DNA from: Smallanthus sonchifolius
Lineage: Eukaryota; Streptophyta; Magnoliopsida; Asterales; Asteraceae
Length of the DNA: 64,000 nucleotides
NCBI GenBank assembly: GCA_023525975.1
Contig: CM042018.1
Location: forward strand, 72,981,001-73,045,000
Direction: 5' to 3'
Position 1 is the stretch's first letter, and the number at the start of each line of letters is the position of its first letter. Of this stretch, positions 44,777 to 55,600 are shown one piece after another. A program made the translations under genes and the position numbers. The notes under the pieces were generated by a model. It was not told where the DNA came from and made no database searches. It saw only the letters and a list, made by a program, of their open reading frames with translations.

Positions 44777-47362
44777 TTATGGTGACTTAGGGATGACAGC
44801 CGGTTGTGAAACAATAGGGCGTTTCCCTTGGTTCTTAGAAGGGCAGTTCACAAAAATGTGACCAACCATACCACAGTGAAAACGAGTTCTCTTGTCTGTG
44901 TAAGTTCTCCTGTAAGGCTCATTAGATCTGGCATTAGATGACTCAGCATGATGAGCAGGAGGAGTTGGTTTGTGAACAGATGTTTGACCCAATACAGATT
45001 GGTTCTTGGGAGTATAGTATTTTTGCAAATTTTCTTTGTAACCAAGCCCATAGTGAGCTAAAAAAGCCTGTTTCTTTACTTGATTAAGATTTTTATACCC
45101 CCTATAAAGCATTACCTTTAATTTATCATTAGATTCAATGATATCAGGTTCAGTTAAAATACAGTTATCACTATTAGTGATAATGTTTTTCTTGACTTTC
45201 TGTTCAGATAACAACTCCTCAGATACTACTCCTTCAGGGCAAGTGTTAACCGACTCATCATCAGAAGCAGTAAAGAACTCCTCATCAGATGCGGAGTTGG
45301 CCTTACTTGAGGAATCATCCCTTTTAGAGGAATCATCCTTTCCTGAGGACTCATCAAGACAAGTTAGATCAATGTCTACTAAGTTGTTGACAAACTTCCC
45401 GCTAACTGGTGGAGGAATGGCATTAGTACCCAGCCCTAAGCTATTTGTTTGCCTCACTACAGATTCGTAGTGTTCCACAACATAACGAGAGTTTTTCAAT
45501 TTCTCATTAGAACATTTCAACTGCAAGATTTCATTTTGCAGCTTGTTAATTTCATTGTTCCTTTTCTCCAACCCCTTGTATGCAATATCCAAGCGAAGCT
45601 GTTGATCGCTCATTTTCAGTGAATACTCATGTTTTTTCCTTTTTCAACGTTTCAATTGAATCTTTAAAACGTTTTTTGTTTTCTTTATAACTTAGAGCTG
45701 CAATGCAAAGGGGTTCGACCTTGTCTTGAAGCTTGGAATTTTCAAGTTTTAAGCCTAGACATTTAAAACAAGAAATAACAGAAAAAGGATTAGAATCTAC
45801 CTCAGTTGATGAACTTGTTGCCTCTCCAATAGCCATGAGAGCAACAGCAGTAGTAGATTCCTCTTGATCAGCTACAGAAGCTTCCTTTTCTTCAGCTTCC
45901 TTCTCCTCAGCTTCCTCTTTCTCAGCTTCCATCAACTCCATGATCTCAGCCATGAGACCAACCTGAGTTTGTGCAATGATGGCATCTTCCAGATGAACAC
46001 CCCAATCAAAGCTGTCGTCCTGTTGAGCTACCAGTGCATTGGACGAACCACCGTGGCTTTGATTGTGGTTGTTAGTGTTGTTGTAGCCATGGTTGTTTCC
46101 TTGGCTAGGTCTGGTGAAACCCGAAGCTGGTGCTCTGTCTTTCTAACATTCATGAGCAAAGTGTCCAAAGTTTAGACACTTATAGGATTTGGCCTTAGAT
46201 TTTTCAAAACCAACCTTGGCATTAGAATGCCCGCCAATGAACTTTCTTCATGTTCTGTTCAGGAAACGCTTGGCTCTCCTCAGTATCATGGCCATATTCC
46301 ATTGAATATCCATGTCCTCTATGTCATCAGGATCCACTTGATTGAAGTCTTCTTCTATTGTCTCGGGATCTTTAAGCTTGCCACCTATGAAGTTCTCGTA
46401 GGCCAGCATACAAGATGAAAATAGTGCTACATGATCTTCGGCTATTTTGGCTATAGCTGATTGGTTAGCTGAAGTTGTAGCGGGAGGATTTCTTGAGGTA
46501 TGTTGTTGATGAGATCCAGAACCTGATCCAGATGCATAGCATGCATGACCACCACAACCATTTGAGTGGTCTTTTTCAGTAGAATTTCCAGAGAAAAGGG
46601 AAATTCCAGAGCACGATGATTTGGTTTTAGAAGACGTCCCATGATACATAGAAGGGTCTTGTATCTAATGTCTTCCTGAGCTCTCCTTCTTTCTTAGGTT
46701 CATGTTATGAGCTTGAACCTTTCCAATTGCCTCCTCCACTGTCATTTCATAGAATTTTGGATTCTCTCTCATCAGGGTTGTGTACATTTAAAACCTGGGT
46801 GGCAAAGCATCCATAAACTTTTCCACCAACTCTTCATCGGATACTTGAGCTCAAAGGCTTTCAATTCTGTCTACAGATGATAGAATCTAGAGATGGGGTC
46901 ATCTAAAGACTCATTCTTCAAAAATCTAAAGCATTCACACTGCTTCCTGAGTTGATCCCGTTTACTCTTCTTGATATCACTATTCCCCTCGAATCTTTTC
47001 TGTAGTTCCTTCCAAAGATCCTTAGAGTTGTCATAACCTCTAAAGCTGTGGAACAACTCCCGAGTTAATGCCATAGTGATAGAACCAAGAGCCTTCTTCT
47101 CTCTATCATAAACTTTCTTTTCTTCTTCATCGAGTTTAGAGATAGGCTTAGGCAGTTCATCATCAAGATAAATGTGTGTGGTATGCTTATATCCCTCTAG
47201 AATTGGAATCCATAACGAAGAATCGGTGTAAGAAATATAATGCTCAAAGCGTGCCTTCCAGCTAGAATAATCATTTACATTTAGCAACTTTGGCTATTTC
47301 TAAGGAGTACCGATCTCATTGTCATAGTTTAAAAGGTTTCCAAGGTTCTGAAGATTTGACAT
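44777..47362 (-). pseudogene. Sirevirus gag
   Basis: Start at 47362 (MSNLQNLGNLL), 40 nt after a palindrome array. UBN2-type gag: YSSWKARFEHYISYTDSSLW, KALGSITMALTRELFHSFRG, NSKDLWKELQKRFEGNSDIK (47287-46871). Then DPETIEEDFNQVDPDDIEDM (46340), a zinc knuckle with Phe for Cys (CLNFGHFAHEC, 46180), an acidic coiled coil (EKEEAEEKEAEEKEASVADQ, 45910), and a second knuckle lacking its first Cys (FHCGMVGHIFVNC, 44870). Several stops and frameshifts; both knuckles have lost a zinc ligand. Confidence 0.88.
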
Positions 47363-47399
47363 GGTGAACACTTAGTCAAATTTCAGAAAAATCAGAGAC

Positions 47400-47640
47400 A
47401 CTTGCGCACTTTATATTGGCCTTGCGCACTTAGAGGAATGGTCTTGCGTATTTAAGATTTGCTCTTGTGTACTTGATAAGTACGCAGGAGTAAATGATAA
47501 GTACGCAGGATATAACTTAAGTACGCACAAGATTAGTCTTGCGTATTTAGTAAGTACGCAAGATATTAGTCTTGCGTATTTAGTAAGTACGCAGCAAGAC
47601 TGTACTTTTTGCTAGATATGGTAAGTACGCAGAACACCTT
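47400..47640. repeat. Palindrome array in the Sirevirus gag leader
   Basis: About eight whole or half units of the LTR palindrome between the primer site and the gag start, e.g. TTGCGTATTTAGTAAGTACG (twice, near 47539 and 47572) and TGTGTACTTGATAAGTACGC. The units are more degraded than those in the LTR. Confidence 0.85.
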
Positions 47641-47941
47641 TTCACCAACTCTCACCAAACTATTCCGGTCACGGGAAACACACCGGAGATGGAAAAAGTC
47701 GGACGGATGAACAATCAAAATGAGCCAAAGGGTCAGAAACTTGTTTCTAACCAACCTTTGATGCTCAAAACACTCAAAATACACAACAAAAGTCGGTTTT
47801 TGAGTGATTTTTGCTTATAAAACAGTGCTCAAGAACTACCCCTATTTTATCACAAAAATCAACAAAAACACCTCCTTTTGCTTGTAAAACTATGTTGAAA
47901 ACTCTCCAAACTCACTCACAACACTCGAAATCAAGAGCAAA

Positions 47942-47953
47942 GCTCTGATACCA
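47942..47953 (-). promoter_or_regulatory. Primer-binding site of the Sirevirus (Met-tRNA)
   Basis: On the minus strand AGTGGTATCAGAGCTTTG follows the LTR; TGGTATCAGAGC is complementary to initiator Met-tRNA. Confidence 0.9.
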
Positions 47954-47955
47954 CT

Positions 47956-48480
47956 TGTAGGTCCCTCGGGTGTGGCGGATCATCATATACAAGTGGGTCT
48001 ACTAGTCAGATCGGTTGCGGAATACCCGTGACTAGGTGTAGAGTCTTACAACACAAAGTAAACTGACAAGAGAATAACTTTAAACTTTCGTCTATTATAA
48101 ACACTTGAAGGTTACAGAGAGAGTCTAAGATTGCGTACTTGCTACTATGACTGCGTACTTATCTACTGTCAACCATTCCTATTTATACACGATCTGATGC
48201 CTGCGCACTTAGCAAGTGCGTAGGGAAATTTACTCATGCGTACTTAGCATGTACGCAAAGGTATTCTTGCGTACTTGCTAAGTACGCAGGAACTATCTCC
48301 TGCGCACATACAAGTGCGCAAAACACTTAGAGAAATCTGCAACAGTCAATATGTAAAAGTAAATACAACTCGATAACTAATACATACAGACACTTACAAA
48401 CAAAGACAAATACATACATGAAAGTACTAAACTAAGACTCTATCTATCCACAGTGTTTGTCACAGGAAAGTGCTTCAATA
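47956..48480 (-). mobile_element. Sirevirus 5' LTR
   Basis: 525 bp; pair of 34932-35456. Plus-strand ends TGTAGGTCCC and CTTCAATA (the latter mutated from CAACA). Palindrome array 48202-48320, sense TATA box GTGTATAAATAGG at 48190-48178. Confidence 0.93.
48202..48320. repeat. Palindrome array in Sirevirus 5' LTR
   Basis: Four units matching those at 35178-35296, with point changes that now break some pairs (e.g. AAGTGCGTA, AGCATGTACGC). Confidence 0.95.
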
Positions 48481-48485
48481 GGATT

Positions 48486-48736
48486 CTCCTTTTGATTGAT
48501 GTTTTATTAAATTGTTTGGACTTTCTTTGAATTATATTTGGTTTGGACTTTTAGACTTTTTGGGCGCGTGTGTTTTGCGCATTTACTTTCTTTACGCTTC
48601 CGCATTAAAACTCTGATTAATATGATATTTTCATTTGAGTCCCATGTAGAGTCCTTCAATGTAACTAATGACTGAGATCCTGGTTTGTCACTTCCCAAAC
48701 GGTAAAACTCCGTTAGTGGAATTTGGGGGTGTGATA
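48486..48736 (+). mobile_element. Gypsy-3 3' LTR, last part
   Basis: Continues the LTR from CTCCTTTTGATTGATG and ends GGGGGTGTGATA (CA to TA at the terminus). Corresponds to 23014-23265 of the 5' LTR. Confidence 0.9.
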
Positions 48737-48741
48737 ATAAG

Positions 48742-48825
48742 GGTTCAAATAGGTAGGGTTCAGACTAGTTTATTTAAATTGGATATATTTAAAAATATAT
48801 CATTACAAAGTGATTTTTAGTTAAA

Positions 48826-48868
<43 letters not shown>

Positions 48869-49075
48869 AATAGAAAATTTTAAATGAAAAAAAAAACAAA
48901 ATGTCTACTATAATATTATCTTTTATTTTCATATATAACTATTTATATCTCTACATATGGGAGTGAAAGATAATATGTGTGTGTATGTGGAAAATAATGC
49001 ATGGTGTTGTACTATATTTTGAGTGGAGCATTGTTTATTGCATTAGAACAAATACATCAAAACAGAAATGTTACA
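48742..49075 (-). mobile_element. X 3' LTR, last part
   Basis: Resumes GGTTCAAATAGGTAGGGTTC, matches 55118-55443 of the X 5' LTR, includes a (TA)n run (48828-48862) and ends ATGTTACA at 49075. The element's purine-rich ATGAGGATAC (minus strand) follows. Confidence 0.85.
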
Positions 49076-51267
49076 GTATCCTCATGTTGAGGGAATTTTG
49101 TCCCAAAATTTAACTAATGGAGATTAACGAATCAGGTAGGAGATGAGAGTTTTTGGTCTTTATCAGGTTTTGATTATTGGTTTGGGGAGAACGATTGATA
49201 ACAAGGTCCATGTGTGTTTCTCAAGTTCAGGTATGGATGATGATAATGAATTTAGTTTTCAAATACGGTTAAGGAGAAAGCTGTCGAGTAGTACTTTCGA
49301 TTCTAAAGATGAAATGCATTACTTGAATGGAATTGATGGGAACTTGATGATCAGGGTATGTTTAAGATATAGTCTAATATGCTCAAACATGGGTAAGAGG
49401 CCTCACAAACGTTAGTCTAGGTCAAAATAACATAAAACTTCACGCGACACAAACAACGCTACCTCTGATAATATGATAGAGCACTTATATATAGGAAGTA
49501 CCATCGGCGTATCCACCATGCTCTTGTCATATCACATTAGATTCTTTATTAAATATCACGATAGGTTCTAGGTTACAACACACGACCAAACTCACTATGT
49601 TTTCCATGTGCTGATTTTTATAATTACGTGTGCACCCGTAATTACTCGAACCATCGCATGGTCCGTATAGATCCTTCCGTCGTGTACGGGGCAAGAGGGC
49701 ACAAATTCACTTAGTTCATGTCTATTGTTTTCACATATTAGTTGCTAATAAGTAACTATGTCCCTAGTAGGCAGGTCAGTTAGCAACTAAAGAGGAATAT
49801 GGTAGTATAACTTAAAGTTTCATAGTTTGCTCGTGTTTGAAAAAGAATGCGTCAAACACTGAGGTGTTTTAAAGTGTTACAACTTCCTCGTGTTTGAACA
49901 AGTATACGTCAAACCCCGAGTAGCTTCAATGTGTTATGGTTTTCAACTTTGGTGAACAAAGTGTATGACCATGCTTCATGTATATTGTGATCAATCTATT
50001 GCAACAATTGTAAGTAACCTAGTTTCATGTATAATGTAAACACACAGTTCTCATGTATGATCTAGTGCTATGTAGCTAGTAATCAAATAGGTTTCATGTG
50101 TAACGTGAACAACGTAGCATCATGTAACTCAATAAGTTTCATGTTCAATGCGGTCAATCAAGTATTATGTACCAACCAACCAATTGTTATGTATCATGTG
50201 ATCAATTTAGTATATGTATATTACAAACAACTATGTTTTATGTATTCTGTAATCAATCCAGAAGAACGTGTATTGCAAATAATCAAGTTTCATGTATTAT
50301 GTAATTAGTGTAGCATTGGATATATCGAAAATAAATAAGTTTCATGTATTATTTGATCGTGTTGTGTATATTGTGAACGTGCATACGTAAGTTATTGAAT
50401 TTCAAGTTTGACGTATACTAACTAGTTTTGTATGTGGTCAAGTGTTGCGGAGAATCGTGCTGTTTGGCGTTCATGTAAAATGTGATAGTTAGGTTCTAGC
50501 TCTTTAAATCTCGTTGAGTTTTGTCGGGGTGGTTAACGTCTATGCGGAATGGATCGTGTCTTGAAGCGGCAAGTGAAAGGTAACGAGGAGTTTCTAAGAA
50601 TACTCTGGGAGATGTGTTTACGAATAACTGATCTTTGTTTGAAAATGTGTAATTGTAAATTGTTCTTAGTTGTAGATATATAACGAAATGAAACTATTGA
50701 GTTAAATAATCTTAAAAAATGGACAATTTATAGAAAAAACCTTTGTATTAAATTTTCAATTATTGTAAGGATAATTTTTTTTTTTAGGAGAAATTATTGA
50801 CTAAATTATTTCATAACAAAGCCAAGGTTTATAAATAATTAATTTAACGAGAAAAGTCATAATTATTTATCAATCTGAAATAATGCTTTTTATAAAATAG
50901 ATTGTATTAAGTTTTCTCACTAGAAAAATGCTTAAGGGAAATTTATATTTCTGATACTATCTAAAGATCTAATAAACCTTTCGTTTGAATAAGATAATGA
51001 GGTTGTTTAAATCAAATAATAGGATGGTTTATTTACGACGAAGATTGTCGGTAGTGTATTATAAAAATGATAGAGTTGATACTTGAGGAAAATTCTGGCG
51101 AAAATATGACATGTGTAATACACACTCAACGTGTCCAATCAATGAATAGTAATTTTAGAGTTGGAATATAGGAAATTTATTAAATGCTAAAAATGTTAAA
51201 CATTATTCAAAACATAGGGAAATGGTTCTCAAACTGAAAATTTACAGACAATAAATATAAATTTCTA
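49076..51267 (-). other. X internal non-coding region
   Basis: 2.2 kb between the X ORF and its 3' LTR. Open stretches exist but lack coding features. A roughly 58-bp tandem duplication lies at about 49815-49935 (CTCGTGTTTGAA and GTCAAAC motifs) and a longer degenerate repeat at 49965-50385. Confidence 0.6.
49965..50385. repeat. Degenerate repeat of TTTCATGTAT units in X
   Basis: About ten irregular copies of a motif like GTTTCATGTATTATGTAATC spaced 30-60 bp apart. Quality is low and the period variable; it may be an old tandem array. Confidence 0.6.
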
Positions 51268-51864
51268 TTAACGTCTCTGGTAGCTTCCCACTAGAAGGAA
51301 GATAATCACCAAGGCGAGCACCGCTATGGTCATTCGGGTAGTCGATCTGGCTTCAGCTCTAGCTGTTTTCGTGCGATTCTCAAGCATTTCTTTTTCGAGG
51401 ATGAAAATTTACTCCTTTTGATACCCTAATTGATTCACTAGGCTATCCATTCTCTATCCCTACAATTCGTGCCTTATCTCGTGCTCGGTTCTTTGCCTCT
51501 CAAACTCTAAGGCCCTCACATATTGGTGAATATCATTTATTGGAATTCCCATGGCACTAGTGGGTGCCATGGTATGCCCTACCCAAGGGTTAGAATGATA
51601 TAGGTCGGGCACCAGATACGGGTCTCTTAGTGGGGGTGGTAACTGAGTGTGTAGGTAGGGTGTCGGATACTGGTTTCTGGGTGGGGGTGTTCCAGATGTT
51701 CGAAGTCTTGGGCCTATGTTCCTAATCCAATATGTCCTTGCATCAATCCTTGGCCTGGAAGTTGAGGGTGTTGGTGACCGATACACGGGTGACCCAGTGT
51801 CCTCTTCCCAATCAGATTCTGCTCCAGGACGGTATACCGGAGAGGATAGAGAGTAGGAGTCCAT
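51268..51864 (-). pseudogene. X ORF: Pro-rich, charged helix, C-terminal membrane segment
   Basis: ATG at 51864 (MDSYSLSSPVYRPGAESDWE). Pro/Tyr-rich domain with SPVYRSPTPSTSRPR and NQYPTPYLHTQLPPPLRDPY, then a charged helix ALEFERQRTEHEIRHEL. A TAG stop at 51460 is followed in the same frame by a second TAG, MDSLVNQLGYQKE, a TAA, then ILEKEMLENRTKTARAEARS and a hydrophobic MTIAVLALVIIFLLVG segment ending SYQRR and TAA at 51268 (198 codons). The hydrophobic stretch with a short basic tail suggests a C-terminal membrane anchor. It sits where gypsy-2, -3 and -4 have their leader ORFs. No known family. Confidence 0.6.
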
Positions 51865-52641
51865 GTCTAGCAGAAAACAATGAAAAGGTTGTAAATGATA
51901 ATAAAATATTGAGTGTTAAATATGGGAGTTCTCATAGGTTTAGAGTTTGACTAGTAATGACACTGAGTCTTCGAAATAGTATTTTAGAAATACGCTTGAC
52001 CAATAAGCAATGCATCCCTGAGGAGAATTCCCAGGAAAGAGGGGTGGGTCACTAGGACACACTTAAGTACCCTGTCTTTCCTTTTCCAGAATCCCTCATG
52101 GGCCTACACACTCTTCCAACCATCATGTATTAATAACACTATTGTTGGGCTCATGGTCATGATGAGAATTGTTGTGGACTAGGCCTTGAGGCCCTAAAGT
52201 AAGGTTTATGCATTCCAGTGGGCTTCTTCTTCTTGAAAGATAGATGGGCTTCTTAGATTATTATTGATGGACTTTAGGCCTGGTATTTTAATTTTTTGTT
52301 CACAAGAGATGATGGTGAGATGTGTGTGAGATTTAAGGGTGCATGAAGAGTTATGTGTGTATAAGTGTGTGTTGAACTTAGGATAGCACTTAATGAATCG
52401 AATATGTAGCATTTATATAGTAATGAATATAAGCACAAGAGTTATCAAGTAGTGTGACACATAGACTATTAAGTATTGTAGTATGTATTGTAACTACTTA
52501 GGGTAGCATGTAGAACATTCACACAAGAATTAATCATTTAACATGTAGTAGCATGACATTGTATGGGTGTCCTAAGGTTATAGTCTAGGTCAAGAGTGTC
52601 TAATAACCTAGTTTCCTATAACCAAGGCTCTGATACCAATC
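51865..52641 (-). other. X leader with Met-tRNA primer site
   Basis: Leader between the 5' LTR and the X ORF. On the minus strand GATTGGTATCAGAGCCTTGG directly follows the LTR (primer site, plus-strand 52626-52638), then TATAGGAAACTAGGTTATTA, like the leaders of gypsy-3 and gypsy-4. No other gene seen. Confidence 0.8.
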
Positions 52642-52857
52642 TGTCACACCCCAACCGACGGCGGAATACGTCGGGGTGGGACATGTAGACTGTTCATTAG
52701 CTCAAGGTTGACTAAATTGTAATACATTAAATCCATTTCAATTCAAACAAAAATAAACCAATTCCAAAGTACATAAATGGAATACAAATTGTTCTTGAAT
52801 TAAAATTAACTAAGTCCCAAAGCCTATATGTAGCAAGCCTTGATCAAACATTACCAC

Positions 52858-53317
52858 CTGAAACATGAATAAAATAAGGTCAACTATAAAGTTGGTGAGC
52901 ATACACAGGTTTGTACATAGATAGTATATAGATGTGAATTAACAAATCCTTACATAACATGATAAATTAAGGCATTTATGGGGAGCCACTATTGTTTAAC
53001 CAAAAGTACCATCAAACCTTTGTAACTAGCATGCAAATTGTGTTGTCGGTAACAATCACCCCAATCTGGGTGGGTTTGTCAGACTCAATAGATCTATTAT
53101 TGTTAACCGTCTTCTTGAATAGTTAATGATTGCACATGAATTGCACAAAAACAGTTAACACACCTAGTTATCAAACATAAAGCTCAAATTTGCACACATG
53201 AATGTAAAGTGGATTTGTATTTGTGTAGTTTGTGTAAATGTAAAGAATTGTATGTATAGAGTTCATGTTTCACCCCAAAAAGTGTAAAAGTGTGAAAAGG
53301 GGCTATTTAATACTCAC
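52858..53317 (-). other. Candidate intron in X 5' LTR with paired ends
   Basis: On the minus strand the donor is ATTCAG|GTGAGTATTAAA (from 53317) and the acceptor TTCATGTTTCAG|GTGGTAATG (52858), 460 nt. ATGCTCACC (sense, 52902-52894) pairs with donor GGTGAGTAT over 9 bp including one G-U. A CCCC...GGGG pair follows the donor. Confidence 0.55.
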
Positions 53318-54078
53318 CTGAATCAAAGGTGTAGCTAGCACGAGAGTCTAGATGGCAAAGTAATCCTTTTAACTCACCACGTTAACCTAGAGTGTAATGT
53401 ATAGGAATCTAGATTAATAATATGCACAATAGTCTCAGGCCAAGTCTAGGATTTTAGTGGGACTTAGGTGTAGGGTTTTTTACAAAAGGGGTTTGTGTTT
53501 GTGTTTGAATAAGAATGACTTCGGGTTTTAAATAAATAAATTCTCTTTATTTATTTATTATAAAAATATGAGTCATTGAAAGTAAAGTGTAAATATGTAT
53601 TAGTATATACATATACATATTTAAGAAAAATATACTAGATATCAATTAAACCTAAATGGAATAAAAAAATAATAATTTAAACTATTAATTTCTTTTTACT
53701 CATTTAATTATGATATTGCATCCCTTTACAATAAGGAAAAAGTGAAAAATATTGGTTTGTATATATTTTGGTAAATTACATTGATTTAAATACAAATTAA
53801 CTCTAAATGGGTTTTATAAAACATGGTAGGAGCATTTATAAAATCTTAGTAACATTTTATAAATTAGGTATTTTGCTTTGTGATTTAATGGTTTATTCTA
53901 AAATAATTTGTAAATTGTTTTTATAAATGGGATTTGAACATTTATATTGTAAAGAAATAAAGGTCTCATGTAAAAATGCATATTATTGTATAAACATGAT
54001 CTAGTTAAAGTTAGGTTTATAAAATAATTTTTTATAACTTATTTACTGTTTAAAAACGATTTTTAAAAATAAAAGAAC

Positions 54079-54142
54079 GCCACCCAGCTCGAACCCGGGT
54101 GGGTTCTGTGTGTGTATAGCGTTCTACCATTGGACCAGGGGC
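54079..54142 (-). other. tRNA-Gly-like module in X 5' LTR
   Basis: Counterpart of 19341-19404: CCAATGGTAGAACGC and ACCCGGGTTCGAGCTGGGTG on the minus strand; the B-box GGTTCGAGC is kept. Confidence 0.55.
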
Positions 54143-54239
54143 TCAACCCATGTAATGAAACCGGTTTGACTGGATGTTAACGTGATCAAGGTAAGGACTG
54201 GTTCAAGATTTAATACACGCGATAAAAGGGTCCCGATTT

Positions 54240-54302
54240 GTGGGTTTCGAACCCACGCCATCTACTCCGATGGTGCAAGGACTTAACCAGTCGGACCATA
54301 TG
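54240..54302 (-). other. Second tRNA-like module in X 5' LTR
   Basis: Counterpart of 19501-19563: GACTGGTTAAGTCCTTGCAC and the perfect T-arm GTGGGTTCGAAACCCAC on the minus strand; the long inverted repeat has mismatches here. Confidence 0.55.
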
Positions 54303-55199
54303 GTTTCGCTGGTTAAGTAGGTAGTTCAAACAACTAATTAGAAACACATAACTCAAGCCCCAAATCGAATCAGCGTTTATAAAGAACATGAACCCTAGGT
54401 TCAGTTTTGGTCTGATCGATCCGGTTGTTACCAATAGGTATGGGGCTAATTGAGAGCACTCGAAAATGATTCAAACGATACAAAACATACATGATTTGGT
54501 GAATGGACGAGTGAGAATGACTGGGATGAACAGAATCGCTAACTTGAGACTCGATCGGGTTCTAGAGGCGAAATGGGGTGAATGTGCGTGATCAAGGAGT
54601 TTCTTTTAGCTTGTGCGAAGGTGTATGATTGTTTTAGGTATATTAATTTCACCTTAATTGTTTGATTTGATTAAGAGTTTGTGAGTATAGTTGTGGTTCA
54701 CCAATTACGCATAAATTTAATGATCTGGGAATGAATTGGGTCATGCTATGGTACTGGATACATGAGGGAATTGTTAAGCATGATTTGCGGGATTTAGAAC
54801 GCGTTTATTGTATGAATTAATGAGGAATTGATGCGGGTTTGACTCCACAAAGTCAAACCGGTTTGAATTGTTTTTTGAATTCACCATTGACCGCGAAAAC
54901 GAACGATTTGAGTCGCTTAATGGCTTTGGAAATGGTCGCATGATGTCCTAGTATACAAGGCAAGTCCCAATCCGACGGGTCTTGACTCAATTTGGTCTTG
55001 ATATGCTCGGGGAGGGATTGTTGACTTTTCAGAGTCAACCTTTTGTCCAAGGAAGTCAAAATTTGAAATTTCTTGATGAATGTGTTCAAGTTTGGGTAAA
55101 AAGGTTCGATTGTAAGGGTTCAAATAGATAGGTTCAGACTAGTTTATTTAAATTGAATATATTTATAAATATATTATTACAAAGTGATTTTTAGTTAAA

Positions 55200-55237
<38 letters not shown>

Positions 55238-55443
55238 ATAGAAAATTTTAAATGGAAAAAAAAAGAAAATGTCTAGTATAATATTATCTTTTATTTTAAT
55301 ATATAACTATTTATATCTCTACATATGGGAGTGGAAGAAAATATGTGTGTGTATGTGGAAAATAATGCATGGTGTTGTACTAGATTTTGAGTGGAGCATT
55401 GTTTATTGCATTAGAACAAATACAGCAAAACAGAAATGTTACA

Positions 55444-55600
55444 GTGTGTTAATGCAAAGAAACAAAGTTATTGGCTATGCATCTCGTTAGTTAAAGACTC
55501 ATGAAAAGAATATAAATATATTATGAGTTATGGCAAAAATAATATTTATTTTTGGTACACCTAACAAGTCAGCAATATAGAAACCTAATATTTTCTCGAA
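55444..55600 (+). pseudogene. Gypsy-2 RNase H, remnant after X
   Basis: Starts with the GTGTG duplication and LMQRNKVIGYASR, stop, LKTHEKN, the RNase H continuation of 17915. It degrades after about 55530; weak similarity (IFSK) persists to about 55600. The rest of gypsy-2 (integrase, 3' LTR) is missing. Confidence 0.75.

Larger units (their letters stand above)
34932..48480 (-). mobile_element. Sirevirus-like Ty1/copia element (13.5 kb)
   Basis: LTRs 34932-35456 (3') and 47956-48480 (5'), 525 bp each, with roughly 24 differences by my count (about 4-5%). Target duplication GGATT at 34927-34931 and 48481-48485 is perfect. Met-tRNA primer site 47942-47953 (minus) and polypurine tract 35457-35473. 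Order on the minus strand: gag, protease, integrase, RT, RNase H (copia order), a 1.3 kb spacer, a second promoter-like region, then a long extra ORF (38720-35530). An extra ORF behind pol and LTR palindromes are Sirevirus traits. Confidence 0.93.
20376..48736 (+). mobile_element. Gypsy-3: Tekay-like chromovirus inserted in X
   Basis: 5' LTR 20376-23265, 3' LTR 32364-34931 plus 48486-48736 (split by the Sirevirus). Both start TGTGGCAATCCGG; the 5' copy ends GTGTGACA and the 3' copy GTGTGATA. The flanks GTAAG (20371-20375) and ATAAG (48737-48741) are a 5-bp duplication with one change; the uninterrupted X 5' LTR reads GTAAG at that place. Internal order: primer site, TRIM segment, ORF0, gag (with intron and solo LTR Y), protease, RT, RNase H, integrase, C-terminal domain, polypurine tract. 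Pol stays in one frame with only point nonsense changes and one late indel. Confidence 0.92.
17916..55443 (-). mobile_element. Element X: non-autonomous chromovirus-like LTR element (LARD-like)
   Basis: LTRs are 17916-20375 plus 48742-49075 (3' LTR, split by gypsy-3) and 52642-55443 (5' LTR, 2,802 bp). They start TGTCACACCCC and end ATGTTACA on the plus strand and are clearly homologous along their length. A Met-tRNA primer site (52626-52638, minus) and a purine-rich ATGAGGATAC next to the 3' LTR set the orientation. The internal part (49076-52641, 3.6 kb) has no gag, protease, RT or integrase, only a short ORF. Without nested insertions X is about 9.2 kb. It would need enzymes from a relative to move. 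Confidence 0.85.
52642..55443 (-). mobile_element. X 5' LTR (2,802 bp)
   Basis: TGTCACACCCCAACCGACGG to GAAATGTTACA on the plus strand. Uninterrupted, so it shows the empty site of gypsy-3 at about 55118 (GATTGTAAGGGTTC). Contains the LTR intron (52858-53317), two tRNA-like modules and a (TA)n run (55204-55232). Confidence 0.9.

Noticed and set aside
49143..49415. 90-codon plus-strand ORF near the X 3' LTR
   Set aside because: Antisense to X, no motif, and composition like its non-coding surroundings.
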